Source of the DNA: Bacteroidales bacterium UBA1199
GTDB lineage: Bacteria > Bacteroidota > Bacteroidia > Bacteroidales > UBA932
NCBI GenBank assembly: GCA_002309795.1
Contig: DBXZ01000009.1
Location: 1-36,305, forward strand
Length of the DNA: 36,305 nt
Direction of reading: 5' to 3'
This document shows positions 30,387 through 36,305 of this stretch, in pieces (positions within the stretch are counted from its first letter, which is position 1; each line of letters starts with the position of its first letter). Made by a program: the position numbers and the translations under genes. The notes beneath the pieces were generated by a model. The model was not told where the DNA came from. It did no database searches and worked only from the letters and a program-made list of their open reading frames with translations.

Positions 30387-30480
30387 TCCGCCGGCAACGC
30401 CGCTGGCAGCGGCGTCCAGCCGCTTCGGGGCCACAAGGCCCCTCGCAGGCTGGGCGGGGCTCCGCCACGCTGCCGGCGGA
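30387..30480 (-). repeat. Cloverleaf inverted-repeat element, copy B
   Basis: A 10-bp outer stem, TCCGCCGGCA (30387-30396) with TGCCGGCGGA (30471-30480), encloses ACGCCGC/GCGGCGT, CCAGCC/GGCTGG with GGGGCC/GGCCCC inside, and GGCGG/CCGCC. On the minus strand it reads CCGGCAGCG, GGCGGA.CC.CGCC, CAGCC.GCGAGG, GCCGCTGC, TGCCGG in the same order as copy A on the plus strand. It therefore belongs to one family. Confidence 0.7.
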
Positions 30481-30484
30481 ACGC

Positions 30485-30512
30485 GGTGGGGCTCCGATCC
30501 CGCCACCTTTTT
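30485..30512 (+). terminator. Hairpin with T-run before bcp, also the GGTGGCGGGAT end of the repeat
   Basis: GGTGGGG (30485-30491) pairs with CCCGCCACC (30499-30507) with one bulge, followed by TTTTT (30508-30512), a terminator shape on the + strand. On the minus strand it starts GGTGGCGGGAT, as does the hairpin at 3039. Confidence 0.6.
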
Positions 30513-30525
30513 ACCTGAAAAGTGT

Positions 30526-30533
30526 TATCTTTG
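30526..30533 (+). promoter_or_regulatory. -7 box for bcp
   Basis: TATCTTTG fits TAnnTTTG, 18 nt before the bcp ATG and directly after the T-run terminator. No TTTG at -33. Confidence 0.55.
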
Positions 30534-30551
30534 GGAAAATATTCAGAGATT

Positions 30552-30995
30552 ATGAAAATCGGTGACAGAATGCCGGAGTTTTCGGCGGAAGATCAGAACG
30601 GAAAAGTTTGGACGGCAGATGCGCTGCGCGGAAAAAAGACCGTGCTGTATGCGTATCCCAAAGACAGTACTCCCGGATGTACGGCGGAAGCCTGCGACCT
30701 GAGGGACAATTACCAACGATTCATGACCCTTGGCTATAACGTACTGGGTATCAGCAAAGACAGTGTAGCATCGCACGTAAAGTTCGCTGCCAAATACGAA
30801 CTCCCCTTCCCGCTTCTTTCCGACCCGAATCACACCCTGCTCGAATCACTTGGGGCCTGGGGAGAAAAGAAGCTTTACGGGAAACCTTTCATGGGCACCC
30901 TGCGCAAGACTTTCATCTTTGACGAGGCGCTCGTCTGCACCGATATCATTGACAAAGTGGATACCAAGAACCACACCGCCCAGATATTGAAATAG
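30552..30995 (+). CDS. bcp: Thiol peroxidase of the BCP (AhpC/TSA) family
   Basis: Cytosolic peroxiredoxin (147 aa) that reduces hydroperoxides using thioredoxin-type electron donors. The start MKIGDRMPEF at 30552 is the family N-terminus; the frame is open 30 nt upstream but lacks homology. The motif YPKDSTPGCTAEACDLRD holds the peroxidatic C43 and the probable resolving C48. The later GKPFMGTLRKTFIFDE is the BCP pattern. The Nudix gene begins one base after its stop, so the two are one operon. Confidence 0.95.
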   Translation: MKIGDRMPEFSAEDQNGKVWTADALRGKKTVLYAYPKDSTPGCTAEACDLRDNYQRFMTLGYNVLGISKDSVASHVKFAAKYELPFPLLSDPNHTLLESLGAWGEKKLYGKPFMGTLRKTFIFDEALVCTDIIDKVDTKNHTAQILK

Positions 30996-30996
30996 C

Positions 30997-31548
30997 ATGA
31001 TTCCAAAGCTTGAAAACCGTAAGTGGAAGGTGCTGAGCAGTGAAAGGCTGCTGGATAAGGGCGTGTGGATGCGGCTGCGGCAGGAACGGGTGCAGCTTCC
31101 CTCGGGCGCAATCGTTCCGGAGTGGTTCATCCTGGATTTTCCCAATTGGGTCAACGTGATCGCCATCACAAAAGAGGGTAAGTTCGTAATGGAAGACCAG
31201 TACCGGCATGCCTTGGGCGAGACCCATTTCGAGCTGATTGCCGGCGTGATAGACCCGGGCGAAACGCCCCTGCAGGCCGCTCAGCGCGAACTTGGCGAAG
31301 AGAGCGGCTACGGCGGCGGCACTTGGGAACTCTTCATGACGGTGGCCCCCAACCCCACCAACCAGAGCAACCTCAGCTATACCTTCCTGGCCACCGGCGT
31401 CGAGCGCCTTTCCGAACAGCATACGGAGGCCACGGAAGATATCCGCGTGGACCTTTTCACGCGTGACGAAGTTCAGGAACTTCTCCGCAGCGGTCAGATT
31501 ATCCAGGCGATGCATCTGGCTCCGCTCTGGAAGTATTTTGCAGTGTAA
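30997..31548 (+). CDS. Nudix hydrolase, ADP-ribose pyrophosphatase-like
   Basis: Cleaves nucleoside diphosphate derivatives; 183 aa. The Nudix box is GVIDPGETPLQAAQRELGEESGY at residues 83-105, fitting Gx5Ex7REUxEExGU with all metal-binding Glu residues. The preceding FVMEDQYRHALGETHFEL resembles ADP-sugar hydrolases, where the base stacks and the sugar-phosphate is bound; ADP-ribose or a related nucleotide sugar is a guess from that. It is coupled to bcp. The -33 box for the next transcript lies within its last codons. Confidence 0.88.
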   Translation: MIPKLENRKWKVLSSERLLDKGVWMRLRQERVQLPSGAIVPEWFILDFPNWVNVIAITKEGKFVMEDQYRHALGETHFELIAGVIDPGETPLQAAQRELGEESGYGGGTWELFMTVAPNPTNQSNLSYTFLATGVERLSEQHTEATEDIRVDLFTRDEVQELLRSGQIIQAMHLAPLWKYFAV

Positions 31549-31567
31549 TCGGGAATGAGTACATTTG
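31537..31567 (+). promoter_or_regulatory. Promoter of the cobalamin-riboswitch transcript
   Basis: TTTG (31537-31540) and TACATTTG (31560-31567) are separated by exactly 19 nt, a full match to the Bacteroidota consensus. The riboswitch P1 stem starts 5 nt after the -7 box, so the transcript begins at or just before the aptamer. Confidence 0.85.
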
Positions 31568-31572
31568 CGCCC

Positions 31573-31728
31573 GGATTCGGGTTCCGATAAGGATTAATAG
31601 GGAATCCTGTGCGAATCAGGAACTATGCCCGTAGCTGTGAGTCCCGCGCAATCCGCCTGCACCATGTCACTGGTTTTCACCGGGAAGACGCAAAGCGGTG
31701 GGATGAGTCAGAAGACCTGCCCGTATCC
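31573..31728 (+). ncRNA. Cobalamin (adenosyl-/methyl-B12) riboswitch
   Basis: P1 is closed by GGATTCGGG (31573-31581) and CCCGTATCC (31720-31728), with a single mismatch. Conserved parts follow in order: GGTTCCGATAA, AATAGGGAATCCTGTG, AATCAGGAACTATGCCCG, TAGCTGTGAG, CACTGGTTTTCACCGGGAAG, and the B12 box GTCAGAAGACCTGCC near 31707-31721. The aptamer is complete. An AGTTTT/AAAACT hairpin (31738-31755) sits between the aptamer and the ATG and may take part in hiding the ribosome site. The downstream gene is a CoA-transferase, an unusual target. Confidence 0.93.
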
Positions 31729-31764
31729 AATAATGCAGTTTTCGGGACCAAAAACTAGCCGCTT

Positions 31765-33081
31765 ATGAAAAAATTCTATCAACCCGTGACGGCAGAAGAA
31801 GCCGTCAAGGTCGTCAAATCCGGCGACCATGTTCACATCAGCTCCGTCTCCAACGTTCCTCAGTGCCTGGTGAACGCCCTCTGCAAGCGCGGACGCGCAG
31901 GCGAATTGAAGAATGTTTACATCCACCACCTCCACACGGAGGGTGCCGCTCCTTATGTCAGCCCCGAGTTCGAGGGTGTATTCCAGCACAACGCTTTCTT
32001 TGTGGGCGCAAACGTCCGCGAAAGCGTCCAGAAAGGCCTGGCCGACTATATTCCTGTCTTTCTGGGAGAAACCTCCCGTCTCTACCGCGAAGGCTATCTC
32101 AAGTGCAACGTGGTGATGCTTCAGGTATCGCCGCCGGACCGCTTCGGTTACGTCTCCCTGGGCCCGTCGGTGGATGCCACGCTGGCCGCCATCGAGAATG
32201 CGGAATTCACCATCGCGGTCGTCAACAGGAATGTGCCCCGCACCTTCGGGGACTCCCTGATTCATATCAGTCGTATCAACTATGTCGTAGAAGAGGACAA
32301 TCCGCTGATTACCGTGGATTTTGCGGCGCCTACGGCCGTCGAGAGCACAATCGGCCGCTACTGCGCGGAACTTATTGAAGACGGTGCCTGCCTGCAGATG
32401 GGTATCGGTTCCATCCCCAACGCCATCCTCTCCTGCCTGCATAACCACAAAAACCTGGGCATCCACACGGAGATGTTCTCCGACGGCATCCTGCCGCTGG
32501 TCAAAAAGGGCATCATCAACGGTTCGAACAAAAAACTGGACCCCGGTAAGATCGTATCGACCTTCGTGATGGGTTCACAGAAGATTTACGACTTCATCAA
32601 CGGCAACCCGCAGGTGATGATGAAAGACGTGGAATACACCAACGATCCTTTCATTATCGCGCAGCAGCCCAAGATGACCTCCATCAACTCCGCCATCCAG
32701 ATCGACCTTTCCGGACAGGTCTGCGCCGATTCGCTCGGCGACCGCATCTACTCCGGCGTGGGCGGCCAGATAGATTTCGTCTACGGTGCCTCCAAATCCA
32801 AGGGCGGCAAGGCCATCATCGCGATGCCCACCACCACGAAAAAGGGTATCAACAAGATTGTTCCGGTGCTGGACCTGGGTTCAGGCGCAGTCACCACGCG
32901 CAACCATATCCACTGGTTCGTCACGGAGTTCGGCGCCGTGAACCTCTACGGCCGGTCGCTGCAGGAGCGTGCCCGACTCATTATCTCGGTGGCGAATCCC
33001 AAGTTCCAGGAGATGCTCGACGAGGCGGCTTTCCGCCGGTTCGGCCCTCATTATCACTACGTTAAAAATTCTCTACTCTAA
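31765..33081 (+). CDS. Acyl-CoA:carboxylate CoA-transferase (acetyl-CoA hydrolase/transferase family)
   Basis: Moves CoA between acyl-CoA and a free carboxylate through a glutamyl-CoA intermediate. The 438 aa length equals that of 4-hydroxybutyrate CoA-transferase (AbfT), and the family motifs are present: the N-terminal KVVKSGDHVHISSVSNVPQ, MGIGSIPNAIL with the oxyanion region, GIHTEMFSDG (residues 232-241) with catalytic E236, and the C-terminal SGVGGQIDFVYGASKSKGGKAI. No signal peptide. The substrate pair is uncertain: butyryl-/4-hydroxybutyryl-/propionyl-/succinyl-CoA with acetate or succinate are all possible. A cobalamin riboswitch controls it, which suggests a link to the B12-dependent methylmalonyl-CoA mutase route. 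The small membrane protein gene starts 1 nt after its stop. Confidence 0.92.
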   Translation: MKKFYQPVTAEEAVKVVKSGDHVHISSVSNVPQCLVNALCKRGRAGELKNVYIHHLHTEGAAPYVSPEFEGVFQHNAFFVGANVRESVQKGLADYIPVFLGETSRLYREGYLKCNVVMLQVSPPDRFGYVSLGPSVDATLAAIENAEFTIAVVNRNVPRTFGDSLIHISRINYVVEEDNPLITVDFAAPTAVESTIGRYCAELIEDGACLQMGIGSIPNAILSCLHNHKNLGIHTEMFSDGILPLVKKGIINGSNKKLDPGKIVSTFVMGSQKIYDFINGNPQVMMKDVEYTNDPFIIAQQPKMTSINSAIQIDLSGQVCADSLGDRIYSGVGGQIDFVYGASKSKGGKAIIAMPTTTKKGINKIVPVLDLGSGAVTTRNHIHWFVTEFGAVNLYGRSLQERARLIISVANPKFQEMLDEAAFRRFGPHYHYVKNSLL

Positions 33082-33082
33082 T

Positions 33083-33370
33083 ATGCACACCTTCAGCATC
33101 TGGGAGGTTCTCTTCCTCCTCTGTTTCGCGGTCAGCTGGCCTATCTCGATTGCCAAATCGCTGCGTACCAAAGTCGTAATCGGGAAAAGCCCCATCTTCA
33201 TGGGACTCATCATCCTGGGTTATATCTTCGGCATTGTCCACAAACTGCTGCACAACCCGGACATCGTGACCTGGCTGTACGTGTTCAATGCTACGCTTGT
33301 GGCAATTGACCTGGCACTCTACTTCACCTACGTGGGTAGAAACCGGCGCGAGTTACTGAACAAGAAGTAG
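33083..33370 (+). CDS. Small PQ-loop/SemiSWEET-like membrane protein
   Basis: 95 aa from the ATG at 33083, one base after the CoA-transferase stop, so under the same riboswitch. About three membrane segments are visible: WEVLFLLCFAVSWPISIA (8-25), GLIILGYIFGIVHKLL (41-56) and WLYVFNATLVAIDLALYFTY (64-83). The pattern SWPISIAKSLRTKVVIGKSP resembles the first helix and loop of PQ-loop (SemiSWEET) transporters, where a Pro in helix 1 is followed by a basic loop. It could be a solute exporter for the acid handled by the CoA-transferase, which is inference. The open frame begins upstream at 32969 but would overlap the CoA-transferase. Confidence 0.7.
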   Translation: MHTFSIWEVLFLLCFAVSWPISIAKSLRTKVVIGKSPIFMGLIILGYIFGIVHKLLHNPDIVTWLYVFNATLVAIDLALYFTYVGRNRRELLNKK

Positions 33371-33374
33371 TTAA

Positions 33375-33782
33375 TCAGTAGTTGAAGGAGATGGTCTCCT
33401 TGATGTCGGGATGCAGACTGTTCCCGACCGGGCAGGTCTTGGCCGCATTCTCGATGATGGTCTTCTCCCTGGCCGTGTAATTATTGCCTTCGGGGAAGTT
33501 GATTTCGAGGTGAAGCTCCGCTACGCGGCGGGGGTTCGCAGCCATCACTTTCTCGGTGGTAACCGTCGTCCCGTCGATGCTGAAACCATGCGTTCGGGCA
33601 GCGATTCCCATAATAGTTAACATGCAGCAACCCAGCGAGGTAGCGAAGAGATCGGTGGGCGAGAAGCAATCGCCTTCGCCGTTGTTGTCCTTGGGCGCGG
33701 AGGTCATGATCTTTGCGCCCGAATCGAGGTGGACGGCCTCGCAATGGAGGTTGCCCACGTAGGTTGTTTTCATCTTGGTCAT
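33375..33782 (-). CDS. OsmC family protein
   Basis: 135 aa OsmC/YhfA-type protein, usually a thiol-dependent peroxidase of the cytosol. The central FSPTDLFATSLGCCMLTIMG contains C52 and C53, and the later AAKTCPVGNSLHPD contains C117, the expected pair of reactive cysteine sites. The start MTKMKTTYVG is plausible; an ATG at the fourth codon is an alternative. It is transcribed convergently with the small membrane protein gene and divergently from ftcD. Confidence 0.9.
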   Translation of the reverse strand: MTKMKTTYVGNLHCEAVHLDSGAKIMTSAPKDNNGEGDCFSPTDLFATSLGCCMLTIMGIAARTHGFSIDGTTVTTEKVMAANPRRVAELHLEINFPEGNNYTAREKTIIENAAKTCPVGNSLHPDIKETISFNY

Positions 33783-33807
33783 AGCGGTCTTTCGGTTTTC
33801 TTGTCTA

Positions 33808-33815
33808 CAAAGTTA
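33808..33815 (-). promoter_or_regulatory. -7 box for the OsmC gene
   Basis: TAACTTTG on the minus strand (33815 to 33808) fits TAnnTTTG, 25 nt before the ATG. No clear -33 box. Confidence 0.5.
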
Positions 33816-33876
33816 AACATTTAAAAGAATCGGGCCCGAAAATCTAAAAAATATGCGTACCTTTACCGATTGCAAT

Positions 33877-33921
33877 AAACGTTATTAAACGTTTAAAAAC
33901 GATTACAAACGAAACAAAACG
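33877..33921 (+). repeat. 10-nt-period AAACG direct repeat, leader of ftcD
   Basis: Five exact AAACG pentamers start at 33877, 33887, 33897, 33907 and 33917, each followed by a five-base variable spacer (TTATT, TTTAA, ATTAC, AAACA). The last ends 3 nt before the ftcD ATG. It is the best-preserved copy of the repeat in the window. A TACCTTTA at 33858-33865 may be the -7 box. Confidence 0.85.
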
Positions 33922-33924
33922 CAT

Positions 33925-35634
33925 ATGAAACAACTGATTGAATGTGTCCCCAACTATAGCGAGGGACGTGACCGCGCGGTGATTGACAAGATTGTCGCCG
34001 CTATCGCCACCGTAAAAGGCGTCAAAGTGCTTGACGTTGACCCCGGCGAGGCCACCAACCGTACCGTCGTAACCTTTGTAGGATCGCCGGAAGATGTCTG
34101 CGAGGCAGCTTTCCGCGGCGCTGCCAAGGCCCAGGAACTGATTGACATGCGTGTGCATCACGGCGCACATCCCCGTTCGGGAGCCACCGACGTGCTTCCG
34201 CTGATTCCTGTGTCGGGCATTACGCTCGAAGAGTGCGCTTCATTGGCCAGAGAGCTTGCGAAGCGTCTTTTTGTTGAACTGGGTATTCCCTGCTATTGCT
34301 ATGAGGCTGCCGCTTTCAAGCCTGAGCGCAAGAACCTGGCTGTGTGCCGCGCCGGCGAATACGAGGCGCTGCCCGAAAAGGTTGCCGATCCCGAACGCCG
34401 TCCGGACTTCTCGCCGGAAAGCTGGAATGAGGTCGCGGCCCGCAGCGGCGCTACCAACGTGGGCGCCCGCAACTTCCTGGTGGCTGTGAACTACAACCTC
34501 AACACCACCTCCACCCGCCGTGCGATGGCTGTCGCATTCGACGTCCGCGAAAAGGGCCGCAAAGCCCGCGAAGGCGGCTCGCTCACCGGCAAGCTGCTGA
34601 AGGATGAGAACGGCGAGCAGATCTGGATCCCCGGCACGCTCAAGGGCTGCAAGGCAATCGGTTGGTATATTGATGAATACGGCATTGCCCAGGTATCGAT
34701 GAACATCACCGATATCGAAGCTACGCCGCTCCACGTGGCTTACGAAGAGGTGTGCCGTGCTGCAGCAGCCCGCGGTCTGAAGGTGACGGGCGCCGAGATT
34801 GTGGGCCTCGTGCCCAAGAAGGTGCTGATGGAAGCAGGCCGTTTCTACCTGGCCCGCCAGCAGCGTTCACTCGGTATCGACGAAGAGGAGATCCTGAAGA
34901 TTGCCGTGAAGTCGATGTCGCTCGACGACCTCAAGCCGTTCAACCCCAAAGAGAAGATTATCGAATACCTGATGCAGGACGAGACCGAGGAGGCGCGCAG
35001 GCACCGCCTGATCCGGATGACGGCAGAGGGTTTTGCCAAGGAGACCGCTTCCGAATCGCCCGCTCCGGGCGGCGGATCCATCTCCGCATACATGGGCGCG
35101 CTCGCTGCTGCGCTCGCTACGATGGTTGCCAACCTCTCGAGCCACAAGCGCGGCTGGGACGACCGTTGGGAAGAGTTCTCCAACGTCGCCGAGAAGGGCC
35201 AGGCGCTGATGCGCGAACTGCTGGACCTGGTGGATGAAGACACCGCCGCATTCGACCGCATCATGGACTGCTTCTCGATGCCGAAGAATACGGAAGAAGA
35301 GAAGGCTGCCCGCGCCGCTGCACTGGAAGAGGCAACGCTCTACGCCGCATCGGTTCCGCTCCGCACCATGGAGGCCTGCCTGAAGGCACTTCCGCTGGCC
35401 AAAGAGATGGCCGTGAAGGGCAATCCCGCTTCCGCATCGGATGCCGGCGTGGCTGCACTGGCCGCCGTTGCAGGTATCCGCGGCGCCGAACTCAACGTCC
35501 GCATCAACGCTTCCGGCCTGAAAGACAAGACCCCTGCCCTGCCGCTGATCGAGCGTGCTGCAGAGATTGTCCGCGAGGCTGCCGTCCTGCAGGGCGAAGT
35601 GCTCGAGGCTGTGAACGGCCACATCGACGCCTAG
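33925..35634 (+). CDS. ftcD: Bifunctional glutamate formimidoyltransferase / formiminotetrahydrofolate cyclodeaminase
   Basis: Two steps of histidine breakdown in one 569 aa protein: transfer of the formimino group from formiminoglutamate to tetrahydrofolate, then deamination to methenyl-THF. The N-terminal transferase (about 1-300) begins IECVPNYSEGRD and has the HHGAHPRSGATD motif with H82, the catalytic His of mammalian FTCD. The C-terminal cyclodeaminase (about 360-569) opens FAKETASESPAPGGGSISA, the diagnostic cyclodeaminase start, and ends with LKDKTPALPLI in the last helices. hutU follows on the same strand 57 nt later with the same repeat in the gap, so both are likely in one hut operon. 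Confidence 0.95.
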   Translation: MKQLIECVPNYSEGRDRAVIDKIVAAIATVKGVKVLDVDPGEATNRTVVTFVGSPEDVCEAAFRGAAKAQELIDMRVHHGAHPRSGATDVLPLIPVSGITLEECASLARELAKRLFVELGIPCYCYEAAAFKPERKNLAVCRAGEYEALPEKVADPERRPDFSPESWNEVAARSGATNVGARNFLVAVNYNLNTTSTRRAMAVAFDVREKGRKAREGGSLTGKLLKDENGEQIWIPGTLKGCKAIGWYIDEYGIAQVSMNITDIEATPLHVAYEEVCRAAAARGLKVTGAEIVGLVPKKVLMEAGRFYLARQQRSLGIDEEEILKIAVKSMSLDDLKPFNPKEKIIEYLMQDETEEARRHRLIRMTAEGFAKETASESPAPGGGSISAYMGALAAALATMVANLSSHKRGWDDRWEEFSNVAEKGQALMRELLDLVDEDTAAFDRIMDCFSMPKNTEEEKAARAAALEEATLYAASVPLRTMEACLKALPLAKEMAVKGNPASASDAGVAALAAVAGIRGAELNVRINASGLKDKTPALPLIERAAEIVREAAVLQGEVLEAVNGHIDA

Positions 35635-35642
35635 TCGTAATC

Positions 35643-35677
35643 AAACGAAAAGAAACGTAACTAAACGTTTAAAAACG
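35643..35677 (+). repeat. 10-nt-period AAACG direct repeat, leader of hutU
   Basis: Four exact AAACG copies start at 35643, 35653, 35663 and 35673, a perfect 10-nt period, filling most of the 57-nt gap between ftcD and hutU. The last ends 14 nt before the hutU ATG. Confidence 0.8.
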
Positions 35678-35691
35678 GATAACATTCCACC

Positions 35692-36305
35692 ATGAATAAA
35701 TTCCAAGAAGCCATCCTGGCCGGTATTCCGGACATTCTGCCGGAGGCACGGCCCTACGACCCGGCGGTGAACCACGCGCCGCGTCGCAAGGAGATTCTCA
35801 CCCCTGAAGAGAAGGTGCTCGCCCTGAAGAACGCGCTGCGTTACTTCCCGCAGAAACACCACGCCGCACTGGCGCCGGAGTTCGCACAGGAACTCGAGAC
35901 CTACGGCCGCATCTATATGTACCGGTTCCGTCCGACCTATGAGATGTACGCCCGTCCCATCAACGAATATCCCGCCAAGTGCGCCCAGGCTGCAGCCATC
36001 ATGGCCATGATCCAGAACAACCTGGACCCGCGTGTGGCGCAGCATCCCCACGAACTCATCACCTACGGCGGCAACGGCGCCGTCTTCCAGAACTGGGCAC
36101 AGTACCTGCTCACCATGCAGTACCTGGCCACGATGACGGAAGAGCAGACGCTTGCCATGTTTTCCGGCACGCCGATGGGCCTCTTCCCGTCGCACAAGGA
36201 CGCGCCGCGCGTGGTGGTGACCAACGGTATGGTGATTCCGAACTATTCGAAACCGGACCACTGGGAGAAGTTCAACGCACTGGGTGTCAGCCAGTACGGC
36301 CAGAT
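35692..36305 (+). CDS. hutU: Urocanate hydratase, 5' part (runs off the window)
   Basis: Converts urocanate to imidazolonepropionate in histidine degradation. The first 204 codons are present and the frame continues past 36305. The product matches the long Bacteroidota form: an N-terminal extension (MNKFQEAILAGIPDILPE) precedes the family core with ITYGGNGAVFQNWAQYLLTM, MFSGTPMGLFPSH, VVTNGMVIPNY and, at the edge, GVSQYGQ. The catalytic NAD-binding region is beyond the window. ATG at 35692 follows the AAACG repeat. hutI and hutH probably lie downstream, unseen. Confidence 0.93.
   Translation, partial: MNKFQEAILAGIPDILPEARPYDPAVNHAPRRKEILTPEEKVLALKNALRYFPQKHHAALAPEFAQELETYGRIYMYRFRPTYEMYARPINEYPAKCAQAAAIMAMIQNNLDPRVAQHPHELITYGGNGAVFQNWAQYLLTMQYLATMTEEQTLAMFSGTPMGLFPSHKDAPRVVVTNGMVIPNYSKPDHWEKFNALGVSQYGQ

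Noticed and set aside
1..36305. Phage, insertion sequence or CRISPR content
   Set aside because: No transposase, integrase, phage structural gene or spaced repeat array was found; the repeats are short and leader- or gap-bound.

Overview
The window is a gene-dense, GC-rich chromosomal segment from a member of the Bacteroidota, most likely the order Bacteroidales and probably an anaerobe. Three things support this. Many intergenic regions carry TAnnTTTG -7 boxes, two of them with a TTTG -33 box at 19 nt, and recognisable Shine-Dalgarno sequences are lacking. Several families are typical of the phylum: DUF5606, the Pur-alpha-like DUF3276 protein, an enlarged NusB, a secreted Tricorn-like S41 peptidase, and an RluA enzyme with a long cysteine-bearing N-terminus. 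The Wza/Wzc/PHP-phosphatase export set is in Bacteroides-like form. I see no transposase, integrase, CRISPR array or prophage. The species cannot be named from the sequence alone.

Layout. Positions 1-3037 (+) hold an MTA/SAH-type amidohydrolase, a purine nucleoside phosphorylase and a YycJ-like metallo-beta-lactamase-fold protein. After a structured gap (3038-3340) come nfo and recG (-), then pdxA-rnhA (+) divergent from recG. A Tricorn-like peptidase (8043-11384, -) and yicC (-) follow, with glnS (+) divergent from yicC. From 23774 down to 14220 ten genes run on the minus strand: nusB, yajC, ybbR-like, coaE, DUF5606, rimO, fabG, then the capsule/EPS export genes wza-like, wzc-like and a CpsB/YwqE-like phosphatase. 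A small Pur-alpha-like gene (+) is divergent from nusB. A tight minus-strand operon follows (29965 to 24193): aspartate aminotransferase, a lipoprotein with an intact glutamate-racemase active site, an RNase D-like exonuclease, RlmI-like methyltransferase and RluA-like pseudouridine synthase. The right end (+) has tRNA-Cys(GCA), about 350 nt of dense hairpins, bcp, a Nudix hydrolase, a cobalamin riboswitch leading into an acetyl-CoA hydrolase/transferase-family CoA-transferase, and a small membrane protein. After an OsmC-like gene (-), it ends with the histidine-degradation genes ftcD and hutU (hutU runs off the end).

Unusual signals. (1) A degenerate direct repeat with an AAACG core at exactly 10-nt spacing lies in the leaders of five genes (Tricorn-like, rimO, yajC, ftcD, hutU) and once inside the rluA-like gene, always in the sense orientation. 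(2) Two copies of a cloverleaf-shaped inverted-repeat element share primary sequence (3189-3305 on + and 30387-30480 on -). Each is preceded by GGTGGCGGGAT. (3) A full cobalamin riboswitch controls a CoA-transferase rather than a B12 transport or synthesis gene. (4) A racemase-fold enzyme keeps both catalytic cysteines but carries a lipoprotein signal.

Functionally the window mixes housekeeping work (DNA repair, tRNA charging, rRNA and ribosomal-protein modification, CoA, PLP and purine metabolism) with export of surface polysaccharide and amino-acid/organic-acid fermentation (histidine breakdown, acyl-CoA exchange).
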